Shown here in pieces: positions 9,100-16,132 of a stretch of DNA of 64,000 nt; positions within the stretch are counted from its first letter, which is position 1; the number at the start of each line of letters is the position of its first letter. Source of the stretch: Salinimicrobium sp049680855 (GTDB lineage Bacteria > Bacteroidota > Bacteroidia > Flavobacteriales > Flavobacteriaceae); assembly GCF_049680855.1 (NCBI RefSeq), contig NZ_JBMPGS010000001.1, positions 744,001-808,000 of the forward strand, in the 5' to 3' direction. The notes beneath the pieces are model-generated. The model made no database searches. It was not told the DNA's origin and saw only the letters and a program-made list of their open reading frames with translations. The position numbers and the translations under genes are program-made.

Positions 9100-9107
9100 T
9101 AAATTTG
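9100..9107 (+). promoter_or_regulatory. -7 box of the radical SAM gene
   Basis: TAAATTTG matches TAnnTTTG and ends 15 bp before the ATG at 9123, implying a leader of only about 8-10 nt. This supports 9123 as the start. Confidence 0.65.
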
Positions 9108-9122
9108 GGAAAAAATCCATAA

Positions 9123-10382
9123 ATGAATTTTGATCGTATCAAAGAGAAGCTCAGCATTCTTGCCGATGCCGCTAAATATGATGTCTCCTGTTCCTCTAGT
9201 GGAAGCCAGAGAAAGAACACAAATAATGGTTTGGGTGATTCTTCGGGTATGGGGATTTGTCATTCATATACCGAAGATGGAAGATGTGTTTCCCTGCTGA
9301 AGATCCTTCTTACAAATCACTGCATTTTTGATTGTGCCTACTGCGTAACCCGTAAAAGCAATGACATCAAACGCGCTGCTTTTAAAGTGCAGGAAGTAGT
9401 AGATCTTACTATTAACTTTTATCGCCGCAATTACATTGAAGGACTTTTCCTGAGTTCTGGAATATTTAAGGATGCCGATTATACTATGGAGCGATTAATT
9501 CAGGTGGCGAAGAAACTTCGGCTGGAGGAAAACTTCAATGGTTATATTCATTTAAAATCTATTCCCGGTGCGAGTGATGAATTGATGCGGGAAGCAGGAC
9601 TTTATGCCGACAGGTTAAGTGTCAACATAGAAATTCCGACAAAATCAGGATTGAAAATGCTGGCACCAGATAAGAACCATGAGGATTTCATAAAGCCTAT
9701 GGAAAAGGTAAAAAATGAGATCATTCAATATAAGCAGGAAAGCAGACTTATTAAAAGTACGCCAACATACGCTCCCGCCGGGCAAAGCACCCAAATGATA
9801 GTAGGCGCTTCGGGGGAAAGTGATCGTGATATCATGTATTCGGCCAACTTTTTCTATAAAAAATATGACATGAGGCGGGTGTATTACTCCGGGTATGTGC
9901 CGGTGGCCAGGGATCCACGGCTTCCCTCTCTTGACAGTGCGGTTCCGGTGCTTCGGGAAAACAGGTTGTATCAAACTGACTGGCTGCTGCGTTTTTATGG
10001 TTTTGATGTGCGCGAAATTCTCAACAACGACTTTCTTAATTTAGAGCTAGATATTGATCCCAAATTAAGCTGGGCACTTAGAAGCCGTCATTTATTTCCC
10101 GTTGATGTAAACACAGTAGATAAACAATTACTGATGCGCGTTCCGGGGATTGGTTTGAAATCTGTCAACAAGATTCTGCAGGCGCGCAAATTCCGGAAGT
10201 TAACCTGGGATCATTTGAAGAGAATTGGAATTGCTTCCAACCGGGCGAAATATTTCCTCACATGCAATTCCGGGGAAAATGAACTGAAAGAATATTCCAG
10301 CGAAAATCTTAAACAGATTATTCTGAAAAATTCTGTGTCCAAGTTCAGAAATACCTTAAGTCCTCAACTAAGCCTTTTTTAG
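9123..10382 (+). CDS. Radical SAM protein with helix-hairpin-helix tail (putative DNA modification/repair, TIGR03916-like)
   Basis: The 419-residue product has the radical SAM cluster motif CIFDCAYC (CX3CX2C) near residue 66, preceded by LLKILLTNH, which coordinates the 4Fe-4S cluster that cleaves S-adenosylmethionine. Near residue 340, the segment LLMRVPGIGLKSVNKILQAR is a helix-hairpin-helix motif typical of non-specific DNA binding. This combination defines the family annotated as putative DNA modification/repair radical SAM protein. The next gene begins 1 bp after its stop and encodes the usual partner of this family. The reaction is unknown. An extra cysteine pair near residues 22 and 36 precedes the SAM motif. 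Confidence 0.9.
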   Translation: MNFDRIKEKLSILADAAKYDVSCSSSGSQRKNTNNGLGDSSGMGICHSYTEDGRCVSLLKILLTNHCIFDCAYCVTRKSNDIKRAAFKVQEVVDLTINFYRRNYIEGLFLSSGIFKDADYTMERLIQVAKKLRLEENFNGYIHLKSIPGASDELMREAGLYADRLSVNIEIPTKSGLKMLAPDKNHEDFIKPMEKVKNEIIQYKQESRLIKSTPTYAPAGQSTQMIVGASGESDRDIMYSANFFYKKYDMRRVYYSGYVPVARDPRLPSLDSAVPVLRENRLYQTDWLLRFYGFDVREILNNDFLNLELDIDPKLSWALRSRHLFPVDVNTVDKQLLMRVPGIGLKSVNKILQARKFRKLTWDHLKRIGIASNRAKYFLTCNSGENELKEYSSENLKQIILKNSVSKFRNTLSPQLSLF

Positions 10383-10383
10383 A

Positions 10384-11163
10384 ATGAGACAGGCAGTTTT
10401 AACCTATGACGGAACTTTTGAAGGCTTTCTCTGTTGCGTTTTTACCGCTTACGAAGAGAAACTGGAGCTGCTCGATATTTCTGCGGAAGGAAATGTTTCC
10501 GCCGGACTGTTTAACAGTCCGCAGGAAGTCATCACCGAGGCTTCAAAAGCTAAGCGGGTTTGGAAATCGCTGCAAAAGAAAACTTCTGCAATCACTTTAA
10601 AGCGTCTAAAATGGGCTTTTCTCAGTGAATTAAAAGGGATTGAAAATGACCTTTTTTTGATGATAAGGTATATCTTTTCTGAAACTGGCCCGGTAGATCT
10701 TGATTATTCACATCCCGCTGTTATAAAAGTGACCCAGACGGCCAAGAAAGTGGGGCGTGAAAAGCACCGTATGGAAGCTTTTGTAAGATTCAGGCTTACG
10801 AAAGATGAAATTTATTTCGCTGCTATTGAGCCCGATTTTAACGTGCTCCCAATCATTAAAAACCATTTTAAAAATAGGTATGCAGATCAACGCTGGATTA
10901 TCTATGATCTCAAACGCAGGTTTGGGCTGTTTTACGATCTATCAAAGGTGGATTTTATTGCGCTTGACCTCGATCCTTCCATTAATATCTCTGGTGGTTC
11001 TTCAGAATATTTTGCTGAGGCCGAAAATGATTTCCAGGTGCTGTGGAAAGAGTATTTTGAAAGTGTAAATATTAAAAGTCGTGCAAATTCAAAGCTTCAT
11101 GTACAACATCTTCCGAAGAGATACTGGAAATATCTCACCGAAAAAAATGTGCTTTTAGAATAG
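10384..11163 (+). CDS. Probable DNA metabolism protein (DUF4130/TIGR03915-like), partner of the radical SAM protein
   Basis: The 259-residue product matches the family known as SAM-7-linked or probable DNA metabolism protein. It starts with YDGTFEGFLCCVFTAYEEK, a family hallmark, and contains HRMEAFVRFR and a C-terminal LPKRYWKYLTE segment. In other bacteria this domain can be fused to a uracil-DNA-glycosylase-like domain; here it stands alone. Tight coupling to the upstream radical SAM gene (1 bp gap) implies a common complex or pathway. No catalytic residues can be named from sequence. The family is confident, the biochemical role unknown. Confidence 0.87.
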   Translation: MRQAVLTYDGTFEGFLCCVFTAYEEKLELLDISAEGNVSAGLFNSPQEVITEASKAKRVWKSLQKKTSAITLKRLKWAFLSELKGIENDLFLMIRYIFSETGPVDLDYSHPAVIKVTQTAKKVGREKHRMEAFVRFRLTKDEIYFAAIEPDFNVLPIIKNHFKNRYADQRWIIYDLKRRFGLFYDLSKVDFIALDLDPSINISGGSSEYFAEAENDFQVLWKEYFESVNIKSRANSKLHVQHLPKRYWKYLTEKNVLLE

Positions 11164-11168
11164 GTCCC

Positions 11169-11184
11169 AAAAATGCCATTTTTG
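11169..11184 (+). repeat. Dispersed motif AAAAATGCCATTTTTG
   Basis: This copy begins 5 bp after the stop of the DUF4130-like gene. See the separate finding for other copies. Confidence 0.6.
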
Positions 11185-11253
11185 GATCATTAGTTTCAAT
11201 CCAACCTGATGAGGATCATTTTTTAAGCTGCAGTACCGCAATATTTTTGTGAG

Positions 11254-11643
11254 CTAAAATTGAGGACGGCTTTGATACATGTTCATAAAAAGATTTCCGG
11301 CCATATTCCAGGCCCGGTTTTTTGCAATATTTGCTCTTTCTCCTTCAAACAAATCGTCTATGGTCGCAAACCAGAGATTTAGCCATTCCCCAAAATGTTT
11401 CTGTTCAACAGTATGGTTAAATTTTTTGTCTACGTCTTTATGGGCGCGCATGAGATTTCCTCTAAACTTACTTACCATAAAGAGGTTCGTCTCCCAGAAA
11501 TCGGTTAATTTCTCCAGGTGTTCTGCCCAGTTTTCGATGATCTCATTGAAGAAATATCCAATCTCTTCGTTCTTTTTCACCCTGACGTAAAAAGTAGAAA
11601 CAAGGAGGAAAACATCCTCCCTGTTCTGTATATCCTGTTTCAT
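11254..11643 (-). CDS. Group III truncated haemoglobin
   Basis: The 129-residue product shows the group III truncated globin pattern: FY at the B9-B10 position (residues 18-19, tyrosine distal), a distal-side histidine in LMRAH near residue 67, and the proximal histidine in KHFGEWLNLW near residue 83. Group III globins bind O2 and NO with high affinity and are linked to microaerobic respiration or nitrosative stress. It lies 11 bp after the small membrane protein gene and both are probably transcribed from the Crp/Fnr-like promoter near 11974-12016. Full length for the family. Confidence 0.9.
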   Translation of the reverse strand: MKQDIQNREDVFLLVSTFYVRVKKNEEIGYFFNEIIENWAEHLEKLTDFWETNLFMVSKFRGNLMRAHKDVDKKFNHTVEQKHFGEWLNLWFATIDDLFEGERANIAKNRAWNMAGNLFMNMYQSRPQF

Positions 11644-11654
11644 TCAGTACTTTT

Positions 11655-11948
11655 TTATACGTATCTCATCATTACGTTTACAAAAATAAGAATTGTGCTT
11701 ACCACAAGGCTAACTATAAGTGAATTGAAGACGAATTTAGGTTTCATTTGCGCAAGTACAGATGCCATGTACCACATACAAACTCCTACCACGATTAGCA
11801 GCTGCGTCATTTGAACCATGTCGTGACCGTTCATAAGAATTAACATGGCTGCTGCAGCTCCCACACAACTGGAGAGGATGATCGCTAAAGCGGCATATCC
11901 CACAAATAAGTTCTCAAAATCTTCATATAATACCTTGTAAAGTTTCAT
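11655..11948 (-). CDS. Small three-helix membrane protein, co-transcribed with the globin
   Basis: The 97-residue product is not a named family to my knowledge. It has three hydrophobic segments at about residues 16-38, 46-66 and 74-96, connected by short loops, with an acidic N-terminus. It is the first gene of the pair with the truncated haemoglobin and is preceded by a palindrome centred 62 bp before its ATG. A link to oxygen or nitric oxide response is inferred only from this context. Confidence 0.7.
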   Translation of the reverse strand: MKLYKVLYEDFENLFVGYAALAIILSSCVGAAAAMLILMNGHDMVQMTQLLIVVGVCMWYMASVLAQMKPKFVFNSLIVSLVVSTILIFVNVMMRYV

Positions 11949-11973
11949 GACATTTGCTTTTTAAATTCAGGGG

Positions 11974-11981
11974 TAAAATTA
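11974..11981 (-). promoter_or_regulatory. -7 box of the membrane protein/globin operon
   Basis: On the minus strand this reads TAATTTTA, one mismatch from TAnnTTTG. No TTTG lies at -33, as expected of an activator-dependent promoter, and the palindrome at 12005-12016 is centred exactly 33 bp upstream. Confidence 0.5.
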
Positions 11982-12004
11982 CAGGGAAAGCAAAGGAATA
12001 AATA

Positions 12005-12016
12005 TGATCTAAGTCA
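12005..12016. promoter_or_regulatory. Crp/Fnr-type palindrome upstream of the globin operon
   Basis: TGAT-CTAA-GTCA is a 4+4+4 palindrome with one mismatch, extended by flanking A and T (ATGAT/GTCAT). Its centre is 33 bp from the -7 box and 62 bp from the ATG at 11948, which would be about -42 to -43 relative to the start of transcription, the classical class II activator position. Confidence 0.6.
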
Positions 12017-12018
12017 TG

Positions 12019-12034
12019 AAAAAGGCCATTTTTG
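12019..12034 (+). repeat. Dispersed motif, variant AAAAAGGCCATTTTTG
   Basis: This copy lies between the Crp/Fnr remnant and the membrane protein gene, right beside the operator at 12005-12016. Confidence 0.45.
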
Positions 12035-12080
12035 AGAAGGATTTTGTGTTTTATGTTATTGAGGGTCAGTAAAATGTGTC

Positions 12081-12299
12081 CTACCGGTAGACCTTGCGTT
12101 GCTTGATCTTTAATTCTCCCTTTTTCTCGAGAGACTTTGTGGCCCTTATTAGGGTTTCTACCCTTAGCCCTATAAAATCGGCAATTTGCTGGCGGGGTAA
12201 GATCTCCACCTTAAAAGAATATCCTCCTTCTAACTTATGCACATGCTTTTTAAGAAACCCAATATTCTCAAGATTCAGTGTTCCGGTTAGATTGGGTAT
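12081..12299 (-). pseudogene. Remnant of a Crp/Fnr regulator (C-terminal helix-turn-helix only)
   Basis: On the minus strand, directly after and in frame with the thioredoxin stop codon, 72 codons run to a TAG at 12081. The segment ILPRQQIADFIGLRVETLIR and the following KSLEKKGELKIKQRKVYR are the helix-turn-helix and wing of a Crp/Fnr protein, including the recognition-helix E and R (ETLIR). There is no ATG and no cyclic-nucleotide-binding domain, so about two thirds of the gene is gone. The join to the thioredoxin gene looks like a deletion endpoint. Translation by stop-codon read-through is conceivable but unlikely. Confidence 0.8.
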
Positions 12300-12599
12300 T
12301 TACTGATGGGATCTTACCAGTTGAACGAGCTCAGATTTTTGTACCACGCCAGATTGTCTCCAAAGTTGTTGCCCGTTCTTAAAAAGAATAAGGGTTGGCA
12401 CACCACGCACCTGGTATTTGTTGGCGAGGGGTTGATTCTTATCAACATCAATTTTCACGATCTTCACGTCTTCCCCTAATTCAGCTTTTGCGTCTTTAAG
12501 GATTGGCGCAAGTGCTTTACACGGCCCGCACCAGTCGGCAAAAAAATCGATTAGAACAGGTTTATCTCCGTTGATGATTTCATTAAAGTTGCTTTTCAT
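12300..12599 (-). CDS. trxA: Thioredoxin
   Basis: From the ATG at 12599 the product is 99 residues with the active site WCGPC near residue 23-27, the cis-proline segment VRGVPTL and the typical LFKNG turn. It is a complete classical thioredoxin that reduces protein disulfides in the cytosol. An upstream ATG at 12641 would add 14 residues (MIICNFIGDQ...) and is less likely because thioredoxins begin near the KSNFNEII segment. Its C-terminus abuts the in-frame Crp/Fnr remnant. It is the redox-competent paralogue of the cysteine-less protein at 2714-3010. Confidence 0.93.
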   Translation of the reverse strand: MKSNFNEIINGDKPVLIDFFADWCGPCKALAPILKDAKAELGEDVKIVKIDVDKNQPLANKYQVRGVPTLILFKNGQQLWRQSGVVQKSELVQLVRSHQ

Positions 12600-12974
12600 A
12601 GTGTACAATTTTTGATCACCTATAAAATTACAGATTATCATAAGATTTCTAAAGCTCCGGCTTCATTTTCTGTGGAAAGGAGCAGCGGAAACTTTATTTT
12701 CTTTCAGGATCAATAAAAGCCTTCAAAAGCGGCTTTTTCGAGTTCTTCCCTATGGTTGGGATGAGCAATGGAAATTAGAGTTCTGAACTTCTACGGCTGC
12801 ATCAATTTAGCTTGTATGAATGTTGTCATCCTACGTTCAAGGCACATTTAGGGAAATTCAGGCGTGATTTAGAGAATTTGTACCTCGCAAATATTTCCGG
12901 CGACCATACACCTGCTAAAAATTACATTTCAAACGGCTTCTATGGCTGATACGAACTTCATTTTTCCTCCTTTT
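12600..12974. other. Intergenic region with degraded sequence
   Basis: No intact gene is seen. On the minus strand 12710-12784 keeps the tail of an acetyl-CoA hydrolase/transferase (listed separately); the rest shows frequent stops in all frames and no clear promoter apart from a TAATTTTA at 12623-12630 (minus) upstream of the thioredoxin gene. Confidence 0.6.
12710..12784 (-). pseudogene. Remnant of an acetyl-CoA hydrolase / 4-hydroxybutyrate CoA-transferase C-terminus
   Basis: The minus strand encodes RTLISIAHPNHREELEKAAF and ends shortly after at TGA (12710-12712). LISIAHPxxREELEKAA is the characteristic C-terminal end of the CoA-transferase family 1 acetyl-CoA hydrolases. Upstream codons contain an in-frame TAG and no convincing further homology, so only about 25 codons survive. 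The call rests on one motif recognised by eye. Confidence 0.5.
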
Positions 12975-13559
12975 CTAGATTTTTACTTGAAGATCGAACA
13001 AAATTTCAATCTCATCTTTTACTACGATCATCCCAAATAATTTTCTGGGTGGTTCCAGCTTAAAGTCTTTTATATCTAACAGCAGGGTTCCTTCAATGTT
13101 CAAAATATCTCCATTGTCTCCATTGCTGAATTTTACGGGAAAAGTATGCTCTTTCCTTGTTCCTGCTATGGTAATAATGACAACTGCATTGGCAGTTCCG
13201 GTTTTTTGTTGACGTATTTCAAGTAACTCGATTAGGATTTGTGGATACTTTTCTGACTGGATAAGTTTGTGAAAATCTTTGTTGATCGCACGGCTTCCGC
13301 AGTCAAAACCATTAGTATTTAAGGTTAGAATGGCATTTTTGAAGCGTACATGCCTGGGCTCATCGATAATATACTTTATGTTGTTTTCCTTTTGAAGATA
13401 CTGCATGTCAAAATCACAATCAAAGGCTTTGATATTGGTGTCTCCTTTAATGGTAAGCTTACTGGAAGGGAGAACGGCAATAGTTTTATTTTGAAAGCTG
13501 TTCTGTGCATTTGTGAATGCACTAAAGAACAATAACACAAGAAGCAGAACATTTTTCAT
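12975..13559 (-). CDS. YceI family periplasmic protein
   Basis: The 194-residue product has a signal peptide (MKNVLLLVLLFFSAFTNAQ) and a YceI/lipocalin-like beta-barrel domain: KLTIKGDTNIKAFDC near residue 35, ITIAGTRKEHTFPVKF near 130 and the closing LEPPRKLFGMIVVKDEIEILFDL near 170. YceI proteins bind polyisoprenoids or related lipids in the periplasm and are often induced by stress. It is a paralogue of the protein at 15001-15591. A perfect -7 box ends only 6 nt before its ATG, so its mRNA may be leaderless. Confidence 0.85.
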   Translation of the reverse strand: MKNVLLLVLLFFSAFTNAQNSFQNKTIAVLPSSKLTIKGDTNIKAFDCDFDMQYLQKENNIKYIIDEPRHVRFKNAILTLNTNGFDCGSRAINKDFHKLIQSEKYPQILIELLEIRQQKTGTANAVVIITIAGTRKEHTFPVKFSNGDNGDILNIEGTLLLDIKDFKLEPPRKLFGMIVVKDEIEILFDLQVKI

Positions 13560-13565
13560 TTATGG

Positions 13566-13573
13566 CAAATTTA
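13566..13573 (-). promoter_or_regulatory. -7 box abutting the YceI start codon
   Basis: On the minus strand TAAATTTG is followed by CCATAA and then the ATG at 13559. Transcription starts about 6-7 nt after such a box, so the 5' end would coincide with the start codon. Confidence 0.55.
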
Positions 13574-13588
13574 AATATCTATAGATAA

Positions 13589-13620
13589 TGAAAAACGGGA
13601 GAATGTTTGATTCCCCCGTT
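13589..13620 (-). terminator. Terminator of the YceI-porin operon
   Basis: On the minus strand AACGGGGGAA and TTCTCCCGTT (13611-13620 and 13594-13603) form a 10-bp stem with one G-U pair, 7-nt loop, then a run of T. It lies 27 bp after the porin stop. Confidence 0.8.
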
Positions 13621-13646
13621 CTCCTGGCTAATTCAAACAGTTCTTC

Positions 13647-14963
13647 TTAGAAGCTTATCACTGCTTCAATATTGAAGCCGTTGAAGTTTCCATCCTGGTG
13701 GTAATCTCCTGTGGGGTAATCGTTGTAATCCTGGTTCACATATTCCACTTTTGTAAGGATGTTCTTAGTCATAAACCATCCTCCACCAAGGTTGAAACGG
13801 TTTACAGAAACATCTTCCCCTGTAATAAGTTCACCATTTACTGCGTTATATCGCCCGCCTAGGTAGAAGTTTTCTGTGTTTCCAAAGCGGTAGATAAGTT
13901 CTCCTGCATATTGATTCCAGGTTCTGTCATCGCTTTCAGCGATGGTTTTCCCTGTAGCATTTTCATAGATTCCAAAGAACTCAAGACCGCCAACTTTGAT
14001 GAAAGGGTTGATCATGAAAGCAGTCATTTCGTTTGCAAGTCCCGGGTTAATTCTACCAGCTCTAAAGCTGTCTCCACCATCAGGTCCGCTCATTACGTTG
14101 TAATATCTTGAACCGGCACGGTCTCCACTGTAAAGATAGATACCTCTACCATTGTTGTGTGCACTGTGGAACATAGATCCTGTCAATCTAAATCTAAAAT
14201 CATTAGAGATTTGCTTGTCGTATCCTAATTTTGCAAGCAATGATGGGCTGGTGTGTCCTTCCCCTACAGTAGTTTGATTTAATTTACCGTTGGTGAATCC
14301 AACCATACCTAACCATCCATTATTGAAGTAGTACAATTCACCGCCTACTTCGGTAGTAAAGCTATCCATTAGGTAGTTACCTACAAATGGGTTGTAAAGG
14401 GCCATGGCGTTATCAGATCTTCTAAAGTGGGCATCACCATAGTTGTTTTCCATGTGACCAAATTTGATCCTTAAATGCTCCATTAATCCTGAAGCCAAAC
14501 CTTTGCTAATGAAATCAAGATTATCTACCTGAAGGTATCCACCTTTTACATAAGCTTCTGGGTGGTGTTGTGAAGAAAGGTAGGTGTTGAGGTGAACTCT
14601 AATACCTTTTGCCAGTAAAACATCAAAAGTCATGTTGGCAGTCGCAAGGTTAAAATCACTTCCCAGTTCGTAGAGCTCGGGTGCGCTGGATGCGTTTTCC
14701 TGATCGAGTCCCTGGAATTGAAGCGCAAATGCACCTCCAAGTCTCACCTGTACGCCTTCAAATTCCCCATATACGATGTCTTTGGTTGGTTCAAAAGTGT
14801 TAACGCCGCGTTGATCTGGATATCTGAAGTTAGGTAAAGATCTGTCCCAAAGGGTAGTTTGTTCATTCTCTTCGACGATAAGAACGTCTACATCTTGTGC
14901 CTGTGCCTGAAAGCCCATGGCCAATATTAAAGCAACACCTGAATATTTGATTAGATTTTTCAT
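13647..14963 (-). CDS. Outer-membrane porin-like beta-barrel protein
   Basis: The 438-residue product has a signal peptide ending in AQAQ (about residue 22) and a mature domain made of alternating strands with many Y, F, N and G residues, ending in a C-terminal phenylalanine (IEAVISF). The overall pattern matches Bacteroidota porins of the phosphate-selective porin/OprP-like class. No ligand is evident. The gene starts 37 bp after the YceI gene at 15001 and ends in a terminator, so both are probably one operon under the Crp/Fnr-like site at 15646-15657. Confidence 0.8.
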   Translation of the reverse strand: MKNLIKYSGVALILAMGFQAQAQDVDVLIVEENEQTTLWDRSLPNFRYPDQRGVNTFEPTKDIVYGEFEGVQVRLGGAFALQFQGLDQENASSAPELYELGSDFNLATANMTFDVLLAKGIRVHLNTYLSSQHHPEAYVKGGYLQVDNLDFISKGLASGLMEHLRIKFGHMENNYGDAHFRRSDNAMALYNPFVGNYLMDSFTTEVGGELYYFNNGWLGMVGFTNGKLNQTTVGEGHTSPSLLAKLGYDKQISNDFRFRLTGSMFHSAHNNGRGIYLYSGDRAGSRYYNVMSGPDGGDSFRAGRINPGLANEMTAFMINPFIKVGGLEFFGIYENATGKTIAESDDRTWNQYAGELIYRFGNTENFYLGGRYNAVNGELITGEDVSVNRFNLGGGWFMTKNILTKVEYVNQDYNDYPTGDYHQDGNFNGFNIEAVISF

Positions 14964-15000
14964 TTTTTTGATTTTTAAATTTTTACGATTGATTGTTTTT

Positions 15001-15591
15001 TTACCTAGAAAATGTTGTTTTGAAATTGATTTTTACCTCATCTCCTGTAGTGATAGTTCCAAACATTGCTGTTGGGGGCTCTACATTAAAATGGGTCATA
15101 TTGATGTTTTTGTTTCCGCTTAATACGATTTTGTCCTGGTTTACAGTAGCGTCAAAAATGATGTCTACCGGCTTCTTTGTTCCTGCAATGGTGAGGTAAC
15201 CACTGGTGGAAACTTTACATTTGTTATTTGTGGTACAATCGATATCATTTATCTTACTTAACTGGAAAGTGATCCTCTGGTTATCATCTGTCTTTAAAGC
15301 TTTGTAAGTGTTCTTATCCATTCCTCTTTTACCGCTTTTCAAGCTTTCGGCAACCACTGCAAAATTCAGTTCGTTCACTTTTACCAATTGCCCGTCTTGG
15401 ATTTCCACATTAATGTTTCCCTGAAATTCCTCTGCTTCTATTTCCCAATCGTGAATATTTGATGTTCCTTCTATCTTTAATTCTGAAGCAGTTCTATTGA
15501 TATTGAAATTTTGAGCAAATGCCGTCTGGATTGAAATTACCATCATCAAAAAGCTTCCTAATACGAGCAAAAATTGTTTTGAGGTTCTCAT
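15001..15591 (-). CDS. YceI family periplasmic protein, first gene of the YceI-porin operon
   Basis: The 196-residue product has a signal peptide ending in AFAQ and a YceI domain: ELKIEGTSNIHDWEIEAEE near residue 38, GYLTIAGTKKPVDIIFDA near 135 and MTHFNVEPPTAMFGTITTGD near 165. The histidine and tryptophan in the NIHDW motif are typical of the family, unlike the paralogue at 12975, which has NIKAFDC. The promoter has a Crp/Fnr-type palindrome centred 60 bp before the ATG. A role in lipid binding or envelope stress is inferred from the family. Confidence 0.87.
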   Translation of the reverse strand: MRTSKQFLLVLGSFLMMVISIQTAFAQNFNINRTASELKIEGTSNIHDWEIEAEEFQGNINVEIQDGQLVKVNELNFAVVAESLKSGKRGMDKNTYKALKTDDNQRITFQLSKINDIDCTTNNKCKVSTSGYLTIAGTKKPVDIIFDATVNQDKIVLSGNKNINMTHFNVEPPTAMFGTITTGDEVKINFKTTFSR

Positions 15592-15614
15592 AATGTTTGT
15601 TTTTAAATACAGTA

Positions 15615-15622
15615 CAAAGATG
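15615..15622 (-). promoter_or_regulatory. -7 box of the YceI-porin operon
   Basis: On the minus strand it reads CATCTTTG, one mismatch from TAnnTTTG, with no TTTG at -33. The palindrome at 15646-15657 is centred exactly 33 bp upstream. Confidence 0.5.
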
Positions 15623-15645
15623 CGGCAGGAATGCGGCCGAAAGAA

Positions 15646-15657
15646 TGACCTCAGTCA
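15646..15657. promoter_or_regulatory. Crp/Fnr-type palindrome upstream of the YceI-porin operon
   Basis: TGAC-CTCA-GTCA is a perfect palindrome in its half-sites. Its position relative to the -7 box equals that of the globin and universal stress protein promoters. Confidence 0.65.
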
Positions 15658-15739
15658 GGTTTTGATAGTTTTAGAAATTTTTGGAGTGCCCAAAAAAGAA
15701 GCTCGTAGCTCAAGATTTCAACCGAATCGTTTTTAAATA

Positions 15740-15751
15740 TGACCCTCGTCA
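15740..15751. promoter_or_regulatory. Second TGAC-N4-GTCA palindrome
   Basis: TGAC-CCTC-GTCA has perfect half-sites. No -7 box lies 33 bp away on either strand, so it may be an auxiliary site for the YceI operon or serve the small reading frame at 15858, or be chance. Confidence 0.4.
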
Positions 15752-15764
15752 GTTTTTGGTCTTG

Positions 15765-15778
15765 AAATGCCATTTTTG
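15765..15778 (+). repeat. Dispersed motif AAATGCCATTTTTG
   Basis: This copy lies in the long intergenic region between the YceI gene and the small reading frame at 15858, 14 bp from the palindrome at 15740-15751. Confidence 0.5.
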
Positions 15779-15857
15779 GCAATTTTATCCAGGAGAAATT
15801 ATTTCCTGAACTTCATTTTATAGTATAAAACCTGCTGAAGTGACTTTGTTCCGCAGA

Positions 15858-16016
15858 ATGTGGAGTTTGGACAAAACGAAATTTGACTTTGATGAAAATG
15901 ATGGAAATTACTTCGGAAGCTGTTCCCATTTAAAGGGTCAAGACGGTGTGCTGGTTCATCAGCAAGTAGAGGCTGGAGTCAATAATGAAGACAGGGAACC
16001 ATTTACCTGGAAGTAA
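15858..16016 (+). CDS. Possible small protein (52 residues) or remnant, unknown function
   Basis: An ATG at 15858 opens 52 codons beginning MWSLDKTKFDFDENDGNYF and ending DREPFTWK. The frame stays open upstream to 15810, so the start is uncertain and the ORF may be the tail of a lost larger gene. The composition looks like real protein (balanced charged and aromatic residues), and a strong terminator follows 35 bp after the stop, which favours expression. No family is recognised. It lies in a stretch that otherwise has no gene for more than 500 bp. Confidence 0.4.
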   Translation: MWSLDKTKFDFDENDGNYFGSCSHLKGQDGVLVHQQVEAGVNNEDREPFTWK

Positions 16017-16050
16017 TGGATTGACTTGAGTGATTTTTAAGTTTTTTATG

Positions 16051-16084
16051 AGGAAAGGCTGTCCACATGTGAGCAGCCTTTCCT
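16051..16084. terminator. Bidirectional-looking terminator hairpin
   Basis: AGGAAAGGCTG (16051-16061) and CAGCCTTTCCT (16074-16084) form a perfect 11-bp stem with a 12-nt loop. T-rich sequence follows on both strands, so it can serve the small reading frame upstream and the convergent AraC gene. Confidence 0.75.
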
Positions 16085-16132
16085 TATTTTTAATGGAAAT
16101 GACTATTCTGCCGAGTCCTAAATAGCGCAGTA

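Noticed and set aside
11180..11230. Terminator formed by the repeated GGATCATT
   Set aside because: The two copies are direct, not inverted, repeats and give no good stem.
12623..12630. Crp/Fnr-type regulation of the thioredoxin gene
   Set aside because: A TAATTTTA box is present, but no palindrome lies 33 bp upstream of it (around 12660).
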